From NCBI GenBank assembly GCA_013336525.1, contig JAAXTM010000005.1, positions 62,001 to 126,000 of the forward strand: a stretch of DNA of 64,000 nt, written 5' to 3'. This DNA comes from Geobacteraceae bacterium (GTDB lineage: Bacteria > Desulfobacterota > Desulfuromonadia > Geobacterales > Pseudopelobacteraceae). Position 1 is the stretch's first letter, and each line of letters begins with the position of its first letter. Below, in pieces: positions 30,482 to 38,742 of this stretch. Made by a program: the position numbers and the translations under genes. The notes under the pieces are model-generated. The model had not been told where the DNA came from and ran no database searches. It worked only from the letters and a program-made list of their open reading frames with translations.

Positions 30482-33379
30482 CTACAGCACTGCTTTCAGA
30501 TATTCAGCTGTCCGCTCGCGCTTCTCTTTTTCAATCGCCTTATGGTCAACTTCAACAAACTTCTCATCCGGAGTGATCTTGAAGAGCGGCTGTCCCTTCT
30601 GGACGATGCAGCCATCAGCGCCTTCCATGATAATCTTGTCAATCGTACCGGAGAATGTTGCCCGTACCGTGTTGAACATCTTCATGACTTCTATGATATA
30701 GAGCGGCTGGTCCTTCTCGAAATGCATCCCTTCGGTCACAAATGTCGGCAGACCTGGTGCTTCCTGGCCGTAATACATCCCGCCGCAGACCGCAACAATT
30801 TCGTCTGCCTTGGTTGCCGGTGGCGGCACCAGAACTTTTTTCATCCTGGCCTGCAGATCGAGGTCGGTCAGATAATCAGGGATCACAACTTCAAGGTCAT
30901 CAAGAACTTTCATATCCCAGAATTTGGTATTTTCGCCGATCAGGAACAACATTCCCAACAGTTCGAGTCCGGCTTCATAGCCATAGTGGGCAGAACGGAT
31001 CTGCTCCCAGGTTTCTGCATCAAAACCAGCCTGCGGCTTTTCCTTCTTGACCAGTTCATTGAGCTTGAAATACTCCTCCCGCTCAAGACCCAGCTTTTCG
31101 CGCAAAGTGCGGTAAAAGTGTAATGATTCCTGCAGCAACTCGTTGTCATGCTCCCAGATGATCTCTGAAGCCGGTTTGTGTGGACGGTAATTCATATGGA
31201 GGTATTCATACGTCTCGTTGAGAACACCAAGAGGGTTCCTCAACCAGACGACTTTCCCCTTGTCGATGCGGAAGTTCTTCGTATTCAAGCTCAACCACCC
31301 CGAGAGAAGGTGCGGATCAGCAAGGAGACGCTCCATAGGACGGGTAATCAAGGTCCCTTTACGGTCGAGAAGCGACGACATATTTTTCAGCTCTTTGGCG
31401 CAGACATCAGGCTGGTCGGCAAACTGTTCAGCCACCAGTTTGGCGTAGTGCTTCTTCATCTGGAAGAAGGCATATACCTCATCAAGCTTGTTGGCCTCCT
31501 CTTTGAGTGTACCAACCAGTGCCAGGTAAGGGAGCACAAACCGGGTCGTTGGTTTGGCCATGACATTTCTGCCGAGGAACCAGTTAACCAGACCGTAATG
31601 AAATTCGAGATTTGTCGCCAAGGCACTGCCGCGCAGCGTGGTGCTGCACAATACGTTGGAGAGACGCTCGTAGCTGGACTGACGATCATCACCCTTGGTG
31701 AGGAGCAGGGCGATATTGGAATCGTACGCGCCGGCCACCTTATATTTCATAAAATTATTGGTATCCGGGTTAAGCATGCAAATGCCCTGATCATCACGAA
31801 CTTCACCTTTGATCGGCTTCGACCAGTAGCGGATCATACCGCCGGCATGGGGCGACAGTGATGCATCGGTGGCGTTGAGACGGGCTTCGACCGAAGCGTT
31901 AAAACGGACAATACGCTCCGGCTTTGGCAGGCGCTCTTTGTGCTGCGCCAGCAGGGCCATCGCCTCTACCAGAGATTCGACAATGAAGAAATCCTTGCTA
32001 TCCTTCGGGTTAGTAAACTTGAGGCTGTAACAGAGTTCGGTAACGCGGTGCTCAACCTGGATACGGGTGTTCACCTCCATGAAGAAGTGACGATCACGGT
32101 CAACGATGCATTCGAAGGTAGAGGCGGAGTCGAGTTTTACGGCCTGGCCAAAGCGAGCCGACTCCTCTTCCATACGTGCTAGCACTTTCAGATCAGACTC
32201 AAGTGCCTTAACCTCTTCTTTTTTACCAGCAGCTTTGGCCTTCACAATGGCAGCCATCAGCCCTTCCTGAGTGACAGAAACTTCAAGAAGTTTCTGCTCG
32301 TGCATCTGCAGAGAACAATCACGACCACCCAGCGATACACACCAGTCACCATTTCCAAGCAGCTGAATCTCATTGTGGCGGGTCTGCTCGATGTTCAGCT
32401 CGATCAGAACGTTTTTATTTTCACCTACTCCGTTGGCCTTGACCTCGTTAAGGACCTCACGCACCATGGCAGGCGCTTCGGCAGCAGCCTTGGCAATCGC
32501 CTTGTCATCAGCTTTCTTGAGGGCCAGCAGTGAGGCACCCAGAAGACGTTGACCCTTACCGCCTCCGCCGCCGATAGCTTTGATACGGAAACGGCTCTGC
32601 GGATATTTTTTGAACAACTCGGTAACTTCTGTCTGTACCTGGGCACAGAGTTCTTCGATGGAAAAGAGGTCGATTCCCTTACTGTACGAGGTCATCAGGA
32701 TATGATCCGCCAAAAGTTCAATGGCAATCTTTTTATCGTCCAGAACCTTTTTATCGCACGCCAACCCTTCCGCTTCGACCAGCTTGAGCAGCTTGTCTCG
32801 GGTCGGGTATTTCTTGAGCAGCGTCCGGGCGGTAACATTATCTATACCGGGGGTAACACTGACATTTACCTGCAGAGCGGTACGCTTTGCTTCGTCTTTC
32901 TTGCCTGCTCGCGCCTGGGTAACGGCGCATGGCCCGATAAACTTGAGTCCGGCCTTTTCGATAGCAGACACGAACTCTTCATCCTCAGCCATGAATCCGT
33001 AACCGGCAAAGATTGAGTCATAGCCGTTATCCTTGGCCATCTGAATGATCTGGTTGATACGCTCGACCCGCTCTTCCTTACTGGCGCCGCTATAGTCAGG
33101 TACCCGGTGGACACGATTCGAATCGGTCAACTGACGCAGTTCCGGTGCCAGTGCACTCGGATAGATGATCGAATCCTTCTCTGAAAGCAGAATGCCGTAA
33201 TGGGAAATCCCCATCTCTTCATACACATCCATCGCTTCTTTGCGGATCGGACCACGGCAAACGATCAGCGGCTTGAGATCCTCACAGGAAAATGAACGTA
33301 CCCACTCGGATGTCGATTTGCTCAGTTTCCGGTTGCGGTGAACCAGCGGGTTATACTTGTAGTAATCGGTCTGTGGCAT
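30482..33379 (-). CDS. Acyl-CoA (likely propionyl-CoA) carboxylase, biotin carboxylase and biotin carrier subunit
   Basis: The 965-residue protein joins a biotin carboxylase with a C-terminal biotin carrier domain. CRGPIRKEAMDVYEEMGI and FAGYGFMAEDEEF mark the N-terminal fold, IKAIGGGGGKGQRLL the ATP-grasp glycine loop (near residue 270), and FMEVNTRIQVEHRVTEL the catalytic region. Biotin Lys900 lies in EVMKMFN rather than the usual EAMKM. About 300 residues between the two parts do not match a standard linker. The carboxyltransferase gene lies 34 bases upstream. Propionyl-CoA as substrate is inferred from the epimerase and mutase nearby; pyruvate carboxylase is less likely because its carboxyltransferase domain is absent. 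Confidence 0.85.
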   Translation of the reverse strand: MPQTDYYKYNPLVHRNRKLSKSTSEWVRSFSCEDLKPLIVCRGPIRKEAMDVYEEMGISHYGILLSEKDSIIYPSALAPELRQLTDSNRVHRVPDYSGASKEERVERINQIIQMAKDNGYDSIFAGYGFMAEDEEFVSAIEKAGLKFIGPCAVTQARAGKKDEAKRTALQVNVSVTPGIDNVTARTLLKKYPTRDKLLKLVEAEGLACDKKVLDDKKIAIELLADHILMTSYSKGIDLFSIEELCAQVQTEVTELFKKYPQSRFRIKAIGGGGGKGQRLLGASLLALKKADDKAIAKAAAEAPAMVREVLNEVKANGVGENKNVLIELNIEQTRHNEIQLLGNGDWCVSLGGRDCSLQMHEQKLLEVSVTQEGLMAAIVKAKAAGKKEEVKALESDLKVLARMEEESARFGQAVKLDSASTFECIVDRDRHFFMEVNTRIQVEHRVTELCYSLKFTNPKDSKDFFIVESLVEAMALLAQHKERLPKPERIVRFNASVEARLNATDASLSPHAGGMIRYWSKPIKGEVRDDQGICMLNPDTNNFMKYKVAGAYDSNIALLLTKGDDRQSSYERLSNVLCSTTLRGSALATNLEFHYGLVNWFLGRNVMAKPTTRFVLPYLALVGTLKEEANKLDEVYAFFQMKKHYAKLVAEQFADQPDVCAKELKNMSSLLDRKGTLITRPMERLLADPHLLSGWLSLNTKNFRIDKGKVVWLRNPLGVLNETYEYLHMNYRPHKPASEIIWEHDNELLQESLHFYRTLREKLGLEREEYFKLNELVKKEKPQAGFDAETWEQIRSAHYGYEAGLELLGMLFLIGENTKFWDMKVLDDLEVVIPDYLTDLDLQARMKKVLVPPPATKADEIVAVCGGMYYGQEAPGLPTFVTEGMHFEKDQPLYIIEVMKMFNTVRATFSGTIDKIIMEGADGCIVQKGQPLFKITPDEKFVEVDHKAIEKEKRERTAEYLKAVL

Positions 33380-33413
33380 AGTCTCTCTATCTCCAATCTA
33401 GGAATGAATGAAA

Positions 33414-35138
33414 TTAATGGAACTCACGCTGCACGGCCTGCATCGGACCTGGTTTGTAATGACGCAGGAAGAAGTTCATGTTCTCCCCCAGCACCTTGCG
33501 CAGGTCTGTCGGCATAACAAGTGAAGAGATAGAGCCAAGAGCCAGACCCTCTTTCGGATTCATAAGTTCTTTTTCGTAACGCATGTTCAAGGCGGCATCC
33601 TCAATTTTCAGCCAGTCAGCGGCATCTTTTTCGGCGTCCATTTTGGCTTCTCCTGGCGACATACCGGCGGCAACCCTTTCCTGCGTACCATGTTTTACGC
33701 GTTCGGCAACGGCAGCACGCATCTTGCGCACTTCATCCTTATAAACAAACTCCTTACCGGCAGGCCCCATAACCGCAAGACGAGTGGTCGGAAGCGCCAA
33801 TACCAGGTCGGCACCGGTTGGGTAGTTGTTGTAAGAAGCATAGGCCCCGCCGTAAGCGTTGCGGATGATCAGCAGAATGCGCGGCGTTCTGATGTCGACG
33901 ATGGAATCGAGCATGGCACGCCCCGCCTGGACGATGCCGCGCCCTTCCTGCTCACGTCCCGGCAGGAAGCCGGTGGTATCTTCCATGAAGATCATCGGGA
34001 TGTTGTAGATATTGCAGAAACGGTTGAAGCGGGCAATCTTGTAGGCGGAATCAACAGTAATCTGACCGGAGGAGACCGCACTGTTGTTGGCTACAAAACC
34101 GACAACATTGCCACCAAGACGCCCCAAGGCGGTAACAGCCTCACGGGCTCGATCACGCTGAAGTTCAAAATAATCACCATGATCACAGATCTGCTGGATC
34201 ATGATGGAGACATCGAACGGGGTATTAAAACCGGTTGGTGAATTAAATGCTTTTTTGAGCAGGGTGTTGATCTCCCAGGTTTTACGATCCAGCGGATCAC
34301 TGGTTTCGCGGTAGCGTGCCATAACGCTGTTGTTGTCCGGGAGATAGGAAAGCAGCTGCAGTGCCGTACGCAGGGCATCAACTTCGTCCTCTACTGTCAT
34401 GTCTGCAACTCCGGACTGTCCATGTACCTTTGGTCCGCCCAGTTCTTCAGGTGTAACATCTTCACCAAGAACAGACTTGACAACGCCAGGACCTGTCAGA
34501 CCGAAAAAAGTGTCCTGCGGCTGGATCAGGAAACTGCCCTGCCGAGGGAGATAACTGCCGCCACCGGCGTTGAAGCCGAACATACACATGATGGAGGGAA
34601 CAACACCGCTGATTTTGCGCAGCGCCGTAAATGCTTCGGCATAGCCGTCCAGACCGCCAACGCCGGCTGGAACGAATGCGCCGGCGGAATCGTTCATGCC
34701 GATCAGTGGAATGCCCTTTTCGCCAGCCATCTGGAACAGCAGGGCCAGCTTGCGGCCGTTAGTGGCATCGATGGAACCGGCACGTACTGTGAAATCGTGG
34801 CCATAAACGGCAACATCACGCCCGTTGACATTAAGGATGCCGGTCACCAGTGAGGCGCCATCCAGATTCTTGCCCCAGTTTTGAAAAAGGATGTTGGGCT
34901 CGTTTTCCGTTAACACGCGAAGACGTTCCCAAACGGTCATCCGTTTTTTAAAGTGCTGTTTTTCAATCTGGGCAATACTGACCGACTTGATCGGGCGCTG
35001 AATCAGATCGTGGCCAGCCTGCATGGCCTCTTCATAGCCCCCTTTTTTTCCCGGTATTTCACCAGGAATGGTAAATTCAAGGGTTTCAGCGGGTTTGAAC
35101 GGGTTTTTCAGTGATGGTTTAATTGCAGTTTTTGACAT
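33414..35138 (-). CDS. Acyl-CoA (likely propionyl-CoA) carboxylase, carboxyltransferase subunit
   Basis: The 574-residue protein has the crotonase-like double domain of carboxyltransferases: [69 protein letters not shown], then [30 protein letters not shown] and [13 protein letters not shown]. It moves CO2 from biotin to the acyl-CoA. I set the start at 35138: GGAAGG abuts an ATG at 35147 with no spacing but sits 9 bases before 35138. It follows the XRE-cupin gene and precedes the biotin subunit. Confidence 0.9.
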   Translation of the reverse strand: MSKTAIKPSLKNPFKPAETLEFTIPGEIPGKKGGYEEAMQAGHDLIQRPIKSVSIAQIEKQHFKKRMTVWERLRVLTENEPNILFQNWGKNLDGASLVTGILNVNGRDVAVYGHDFTVRAGSIDATNGRKLALLFQMAGEKGIPLIGMNDSAGAFVPAGVGGLDGYAEAFTALRKISGVVPSIMCMFGFNAGGGSYLPRQGSFLIQPQDTFFGLTGPGVVKSVLGEDVTPEELGGPKVHGQSGVADMTVEDEVDALRTALQLLSYLPDNNSVMARYRETSDPLDRKTWEINTLLKKAFNSPTGFNTPFDVSIMIQQICDHGDYFELQRDRAREAVTALGRLGGNVVGFVANNSAVSSGQITVDSAYKIARFNRFCNIYNIPMIFMEDTTGFLPGREQEGRGIVQAGRAMLDSIVDIRTPRILLIIRNAYGGAYASYNNYPTGADLVLALPTTRLAVMGPAGKEFVYKDEVRKMRAAVAERVKHGTQERVAAGMSPGEAKMDAEKDAADWLKIEDAALNMRYEKELMNPKEGLALGSISSLVMPTDLRKVLGENMNFFLRHYKPGPMQAVQREFH

Positions 35139-35196
35139 CTTCGCCATCCTTCCAGTTTAATGTATATCAACAACCTGAGTTGGTTTTGCAGTGACT

Positions 35197-35760
35197 CTAT
35201 CTTGTGACAACCGCCAATACTTTAACTTCAGTGCCATCCTTTGAAAGCAGACGGTGTTTTAATGATGAATCAAAATAAACACAGTCCCCCTCTTCCAGGA
35301 CAATTCGCTTTTCATCAAGAACAAGCTCTGCCGTTCCACTCATTACAAAGAGAAACTCTTCACCGTCGTGGCTGTAGGTATTCTCTTCGAGCGCCTTTTC
35401 GGTGATGGAAAGCAGGAATGGCTCCATCTTCTTGTTTTGCTTGTGAAATGAGAGTGATTCGTAGGAATAGCCCTGACTGGTGCCGGCCTTGGAGATAACG
35501 CGCGGAATCGCTTTACGCTCATGTGAACGAACAACTTCAAAGCGACACTCTTCTTCGTCTTCTGTGAAGAAAACGCCGATTTTTACATCAAAGAATTTAG
35601 CGATTCTGGAGAGGGTTGCAATCGGAGGTGAAACATTATTATTTTCAATCTGAGAAATAAGGGCAGGAGAAAACCCGGTCTCTTTGGCAACAGCCTGAAG
35701 GGTCAGCTTTTTTGAAAGGCGGAGCTTCTTAATTTTAGCCCCAATGTTGAATTCGCGCAT
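35197..35760 (-). CDS. XRE-cupin transcriptional regulator
   Basis: The 187-residue protein has an N-terminal XRE helix-turn-helix (KLTLQAVAKETGFSPALISQIENNNVSPP, residues about 18-46) and a C-terminal cupin sensor domain (HDGEEFLFVMSGTAELVLDEKR, about 125-180). Such regulators usually sense a small molecule and control the adjacent catabolic genes. It is the first gene of a run with the two carboxylase subunits. A TTGTATACAA palindrome overlaps its own promoter, which suggests autoregulation. The ligand is unknown; an acyl-CoA or organic acid is a guess from context. Confidence 0.9.
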   Translation of the reverse strand: MREFNIGAKIKKLRLSKKLTLQAVAKETGFSPALISQIENNNVSPPIATLSRIAKFFDVKIGVFFTEDEEECRFEVVRSHERKAIPRVISKAGTSQGYSYESLSFHKQNKKMEPFLLSITEKALEENTYSHDGEEFLFVMSGTAELVLDEKRIVLEEGDCVYFDSSLKHRLLSKDGTEVKVLAVVTR

Positions 35761-35804
35761 TCAAACCCCTCTCTAAAATAGTAAAACTCAGTTTCCGTGC
35801 GGGG

Positions 35805-35833
35805 TTTGTATACAATTTGCTTTACAATGTCAA
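35805..35833 (-). promoter_or_regulatory. Promoter and palindromic operator of the carboxylase operon
   Basis: On the minus strand TTGACA (35833-35828) and TACAAA (35810-35805) are 17 bases apart. The perfect palindrome TTGTATACAA (35806-35815) covers the -10 region, where a bound repressor would block polymerase. The XRE-cupin product encoded just downstream is the obvious candidate. Confidence 0.55.
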
Positions 35834-35907
35834 TAAAATTCCTTCTGCGCAAACATTATATTAACAGGCTTAATAAAAACAAGTTTACTGCTGATAAAAT
35901 AACAACT

Positions 35908-37188
35908 TCACTTTTTTAGTCTGCGTGCGAGCAGCTGTAACGTATGCAAAACTTCAACTTTGGATCCGTGCTGTTTGAGGCCGTCAGAAAGCTGCATCAT
36001 GCAGCCGGGACAACCTGTAGCAACAGCTTGTGCACCGGTAGCATCGATAGCCTCGCTTTTACCGTTATTGATATTCATGGACGAGTCATAGTGATAGACA
36101 TTAAAGGTCCCACCCAGGCCGCAACATTTGTCAGCCCCTTCCATTTCAACCAGTTCAACCCCTGGAGTACTCTTGAGCAACCCGCGTGGCTGTTTTACCA
36201 CTCCGCGTGTACGGAGATGGCATGGGTCGTGATAGGTGATGCGAATCTCTTCTCCGGCACCGGTCTCAGACGGGTCAAGCCCCAACTGCTGCAGCAACTG
36301 TGAAGCATCAACTGTTTTCTTAGCCAGAGCTTCCAAGCGTTCACGCAACTCCGGGTTGCGTTTTCCGACCACCAATGGATACAGACGATGCAGGGCGCCG
36401 CCACAGGTGGCACAAGCACTCATGACATAATCCACTTCGTATTTTTCAAATTCAGCCAGGTTTTTTTCAGCCAGGTCACGTACCGTCCCGATATCACCAC
36501 CGGACATGCCGGGCAATCCGCAGCACTGCTGGCCTTTAGGGATAATTATTGTGCAGCCGAGATGACGGAACAGGGCCAAAGCGGCCTCACCGACATCGGT
36601 ATAAACAAAATTGGTCATACAACCAACAAAAAAAGCTATGCGCGGCTTGCCTGGCTCTCCCGGAATAACTTCGGGATGCTGATCTATAAAGCTGTTTTTG
36701 GCAATTTCCGGAATATAACGTTTGTTGCCGACGAATGGCAGCGGAAAGCGGAGACGAATACCGGACGTTTCAGGAATCTTTTTGAAGAAGAGCGGTCCCA
36801 AAAGCGAGGCCATTTTTGCCCCCATCTTCATACCGGTCCTGCTCTTGATTACCTGACCAACAGCAGCATGAAACGTGGTCAGACCACGCTTCTTTGCCAG
36901 TGACTCACGGGCAGCGATAACAATCTCATCGGTCGGCACATCATTGGGACATTTATCAACACAACTGCCGCAGAGTAGACATTTGGACATGGCAAGATAG
37001 GTCTGGTCGTCCAGATCAATATCACCTGTCAGAATATGCTGGGCCAGCGCAATTTTGCCTCGCGCCACCGCTGGTTCGCGCTGAAAAAAGGTGAAGGCTG
37101 GGCAGTTTTGGCGGCAGGCTCCGCACTTGACACATTTTTTCAGTTGGTCTTCAACCCGTTTGAGGGGATCGATATTTTCATAAGACAT
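35908..37188 (-). CDS. GlcF/LutA-like iron-sulfur oxidoreductase subunit
   Basis: The 426-residue protein has two N-terminal 4Fe-4S motifs (CVKCGACRQNCP and CLLCGSCVDKCP) and two CCG domains (CCGLPG near residue 255, CCGLGG near 385), the layout of glycolate oxidase Fe-S subunits. These normally work with an FAD-linked dehydrogenase (GlcD) on glycolate or lactate, but no such gene is adjacent. It may pair with a subunit encoded elsewhere or serve another hydroxyacid. The start at 37188 follows AAGGA; the reading to 37251 has no better site. Confidence 0.85.
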   Translation of the reverse strand: MSYENIDPLKRVEDQLKKCVKCGACRQNCPAFTFFQREPAVARGKIALAQHILTGDIDLDDQTYLAMSKCLLCGSCVDKCPNDVPTDEIVIAARESLAKKRGLTTFHAAVGQVIKSRTGMKMGAKMASLLGPLFFKKIPETSGIRLRFPLPFVGNKRYIPEIAKNSFIDQHPEVIPGEPGKPRIAFFVGCMTNFVYTDVGEAALALFRHLGCTIIIPKGQQCCGLPGMSGGDIGTVRDLAEKNLAEFEKYEVDYVMSACATCGGALHRLYPLVVGKRNPELRERLEALAKKTVDASQLLQQLGLDPSETGAGEEIRITYHDPCHLRTRGVVKQPRGLLKSTPGVELVEMEGADKCCGLGGTFNVYHYDSSMNINNGKSEAIDATGAQAVATGCPGCMMQLSDGLKQHGSKVEVLHTLQLLARRLKK

Positions 37189-37328
37189 TTTAAAATCCTT
37201 CTTATACAGAAAAGCAGTGTAGCAATTAGATATAAACCTTCTACCACTCAATAGTAAACAAACAGATTGAAACTTATCAAGTTATTTAATCAAGAAACAT
37301 GTTTGTGCTTCTTCTGTTGTTCTATGTC

Positions 37329-38636
37329 TCACAAGTTTTGCTTCCACTCTTCCAGAGCCAACAACGCCCGCTCCGCCAGCTTCTGCCGACGTTCCTTCTT
37401 CTTGATCCTCCCAGGCAGCTCGGGGAACAGTCCATAATTTACATTCATCGGCTGAAAATGTTTCACATCAGCATTGGTAATATGGTGCATGAGAGCGCCC
37501 AGGGCGGTTTCAGGTGACGGCACTGGAATCGTCTGGTTCTGAATAAATGCGGCGGCGGCAATGCCGGCCAAAAAACCGCTGGCCGCTGACTCCACATACC
37601 CTTCTACTCCGGTAATCTGGCCGGCGAAAAAAATGCGCGGGTCGCTCTTCAGCTGCTGGGTAGATTCAAGCAGTGCCGGAGAGTTGATAAAGGTATTGCG
37701 GTGCATAGAACCTAGACGGACGAATTCAGCCCCCTCCAACCCTGGAATCATAAGAAAGACACGGCGCTGTTCCGGCCAGGTAAGCTTGGTCTGAAAACCG
37801 ACCAGATTATACATGGTCTTTTCCCGGTTTTCGGCACGCAGCTGAATGACTGCATGGGCCTCATGGCCGGTATGAGGGTTGAGCAATCCTACCGGTTTCA
37901 TAGGGCCGAAGCGCAGTGTTTCGACGCCTCGAGATGCTAGCTCCTCAACCGGCATGCAGCCTTCGAAGTGAACCACTTTTTCAAATTCTCGTGCCGGGAC
38001 CTTCTCGCCGCAATTCAGTTCATCGATAAAGCGGAGATATTCATCCTCGCTGAGCGGACAATTGAGATAGTCGTCACCATCACCCTTGCCATAGCGCGAG
38101 GCGGCAAAGACCTTCGTCATATCGAGAGAGTCGGCAGTGACAATCGGGGCAATGGCATCATAGAAGTAGAGACGATCGCCTGTCAGCTCCGAAAGGGACG
38201 CAGCCAGAGCGTCACTTGTGAGCGGACCTGATGCGACAATAACGATCCCTTCGGGCGGAATTGCCGTTGTTTCAGCTCGCTCAATCCGGATCAACGGATG
38301 AGATTCTATTTTAGCTGTAACGTACTCCGAAAAAAGCTGACGATCAACCGCCAGGGCGCCGCCAGCCGGAACGGAAGTTGCTTCGGCAGCCTCCATCGTC
38401 AGGGAACCACAGCGGCGCAACTCCTCTTTGAGCAGCCCCACGGCGTTATCGAGAGAGATGCCGCGCAGGGAATTGGAACAGACCAGCTCAGCCAACCCAG
38501 GCAATTCATGGGCAGGAGAAAACTTTACAGGCTTCATTTCATAGATAACGACTGAAATACCGCGCTGCGCCGCCTGCCAGGCGGCCTCGCATCCGGCAAG
38601 ACCTCCGCCGATGATGGTAATATTTTTTTCAGACAT
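37329..38636 (-). CDS. trmFO: Methylenetetrahydrofolate-tRNA-(uracil-5-)-methyltransferase
   Basis: The 435-residue protein has the N-terminal FAD motif [20 protein letters not shown], then [35 protein letters not shown], and the C-terminal [12 protein letters not shown]. TrmFO methylates U54 of tRNA using folate and FADH2. Length is typical. The start at 38636 follows AGGAAAAAC; an in-frame start at 38666 lies in the upstream inverted repeats. It is 106 bases downstream of topA. Confidence 0.96.
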   Translation of the reverse strand: MSEKNITIIGGGLAGCEAAWQAAQRGISVVIYEMKPVKFSPAHELPGLAELVCSNSLRGISLDNAVGLLKEELRRCGSLTMEAAEATSVPAGGALAVDRQLFSEYVTAKIESHPLIRIERAETTAIPPEGIVIVASGPLTSDALAASLSELTGDRLYFYDAIAPIVTADSLDMTKVFAASRYGKGDGDDYLNCPLSEDEYLRFIDELNCGEKVPAREFEKVVHFEGCMPVEELASRGVETLRFGPMKPVGLLNPHTGHEAHAVIQLRAENREKTMYNLVGFQTKLTWPEQRRVFLMIPGLEGAEFVRLGSMHRNTFINSPALLESTQQLKSDPRIFFAGQITGVEGYVESAASGFLAGIAAAAFIQNQTIPVPSPETALGALMHHITNADVKHFQPMNVNYGLFPELPGRIKKKERRQKLAERALLALEEWKQNL

Positions 38637-38662
38637 TGTTTTTCCTTTATAAAAAGCACAAA

Positions 38663-38724
38663 GCATGGGCCGCTGAGATAATTCGTACCGTAGTCCGAAA
38701 GCTCCCAGAACCCATGCCTCTCAG
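38663..38724 (-). other. Crossing inverted repeats between topA and trmFO (RNA structure candidate)
   Basis: Read on the minus strand, CTGAGA (38724-38719) pairs with TCTCAG (38678-38673), and GCATGGG (38717-38711) pairs with CCCATGC (38669-38663). The pairs interleave, so they make a pseudoknot or two exclusive hairpins. The second hairpin is followed by TTTGTGCTTTTT, so it could be a topA terminator, with the first pair acting as an antiterminator for trmFO. Not a family I recognise. Confidence 0.35.
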
Positions 38725-38742
38725 TCATCCGGATAATTTGAA

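Noticed and set aside
31178-31861. 227-residue plus-strand open frame inside the carboxylase gene
   Set aside because: It is antisense to a firm coding region and has no domain.
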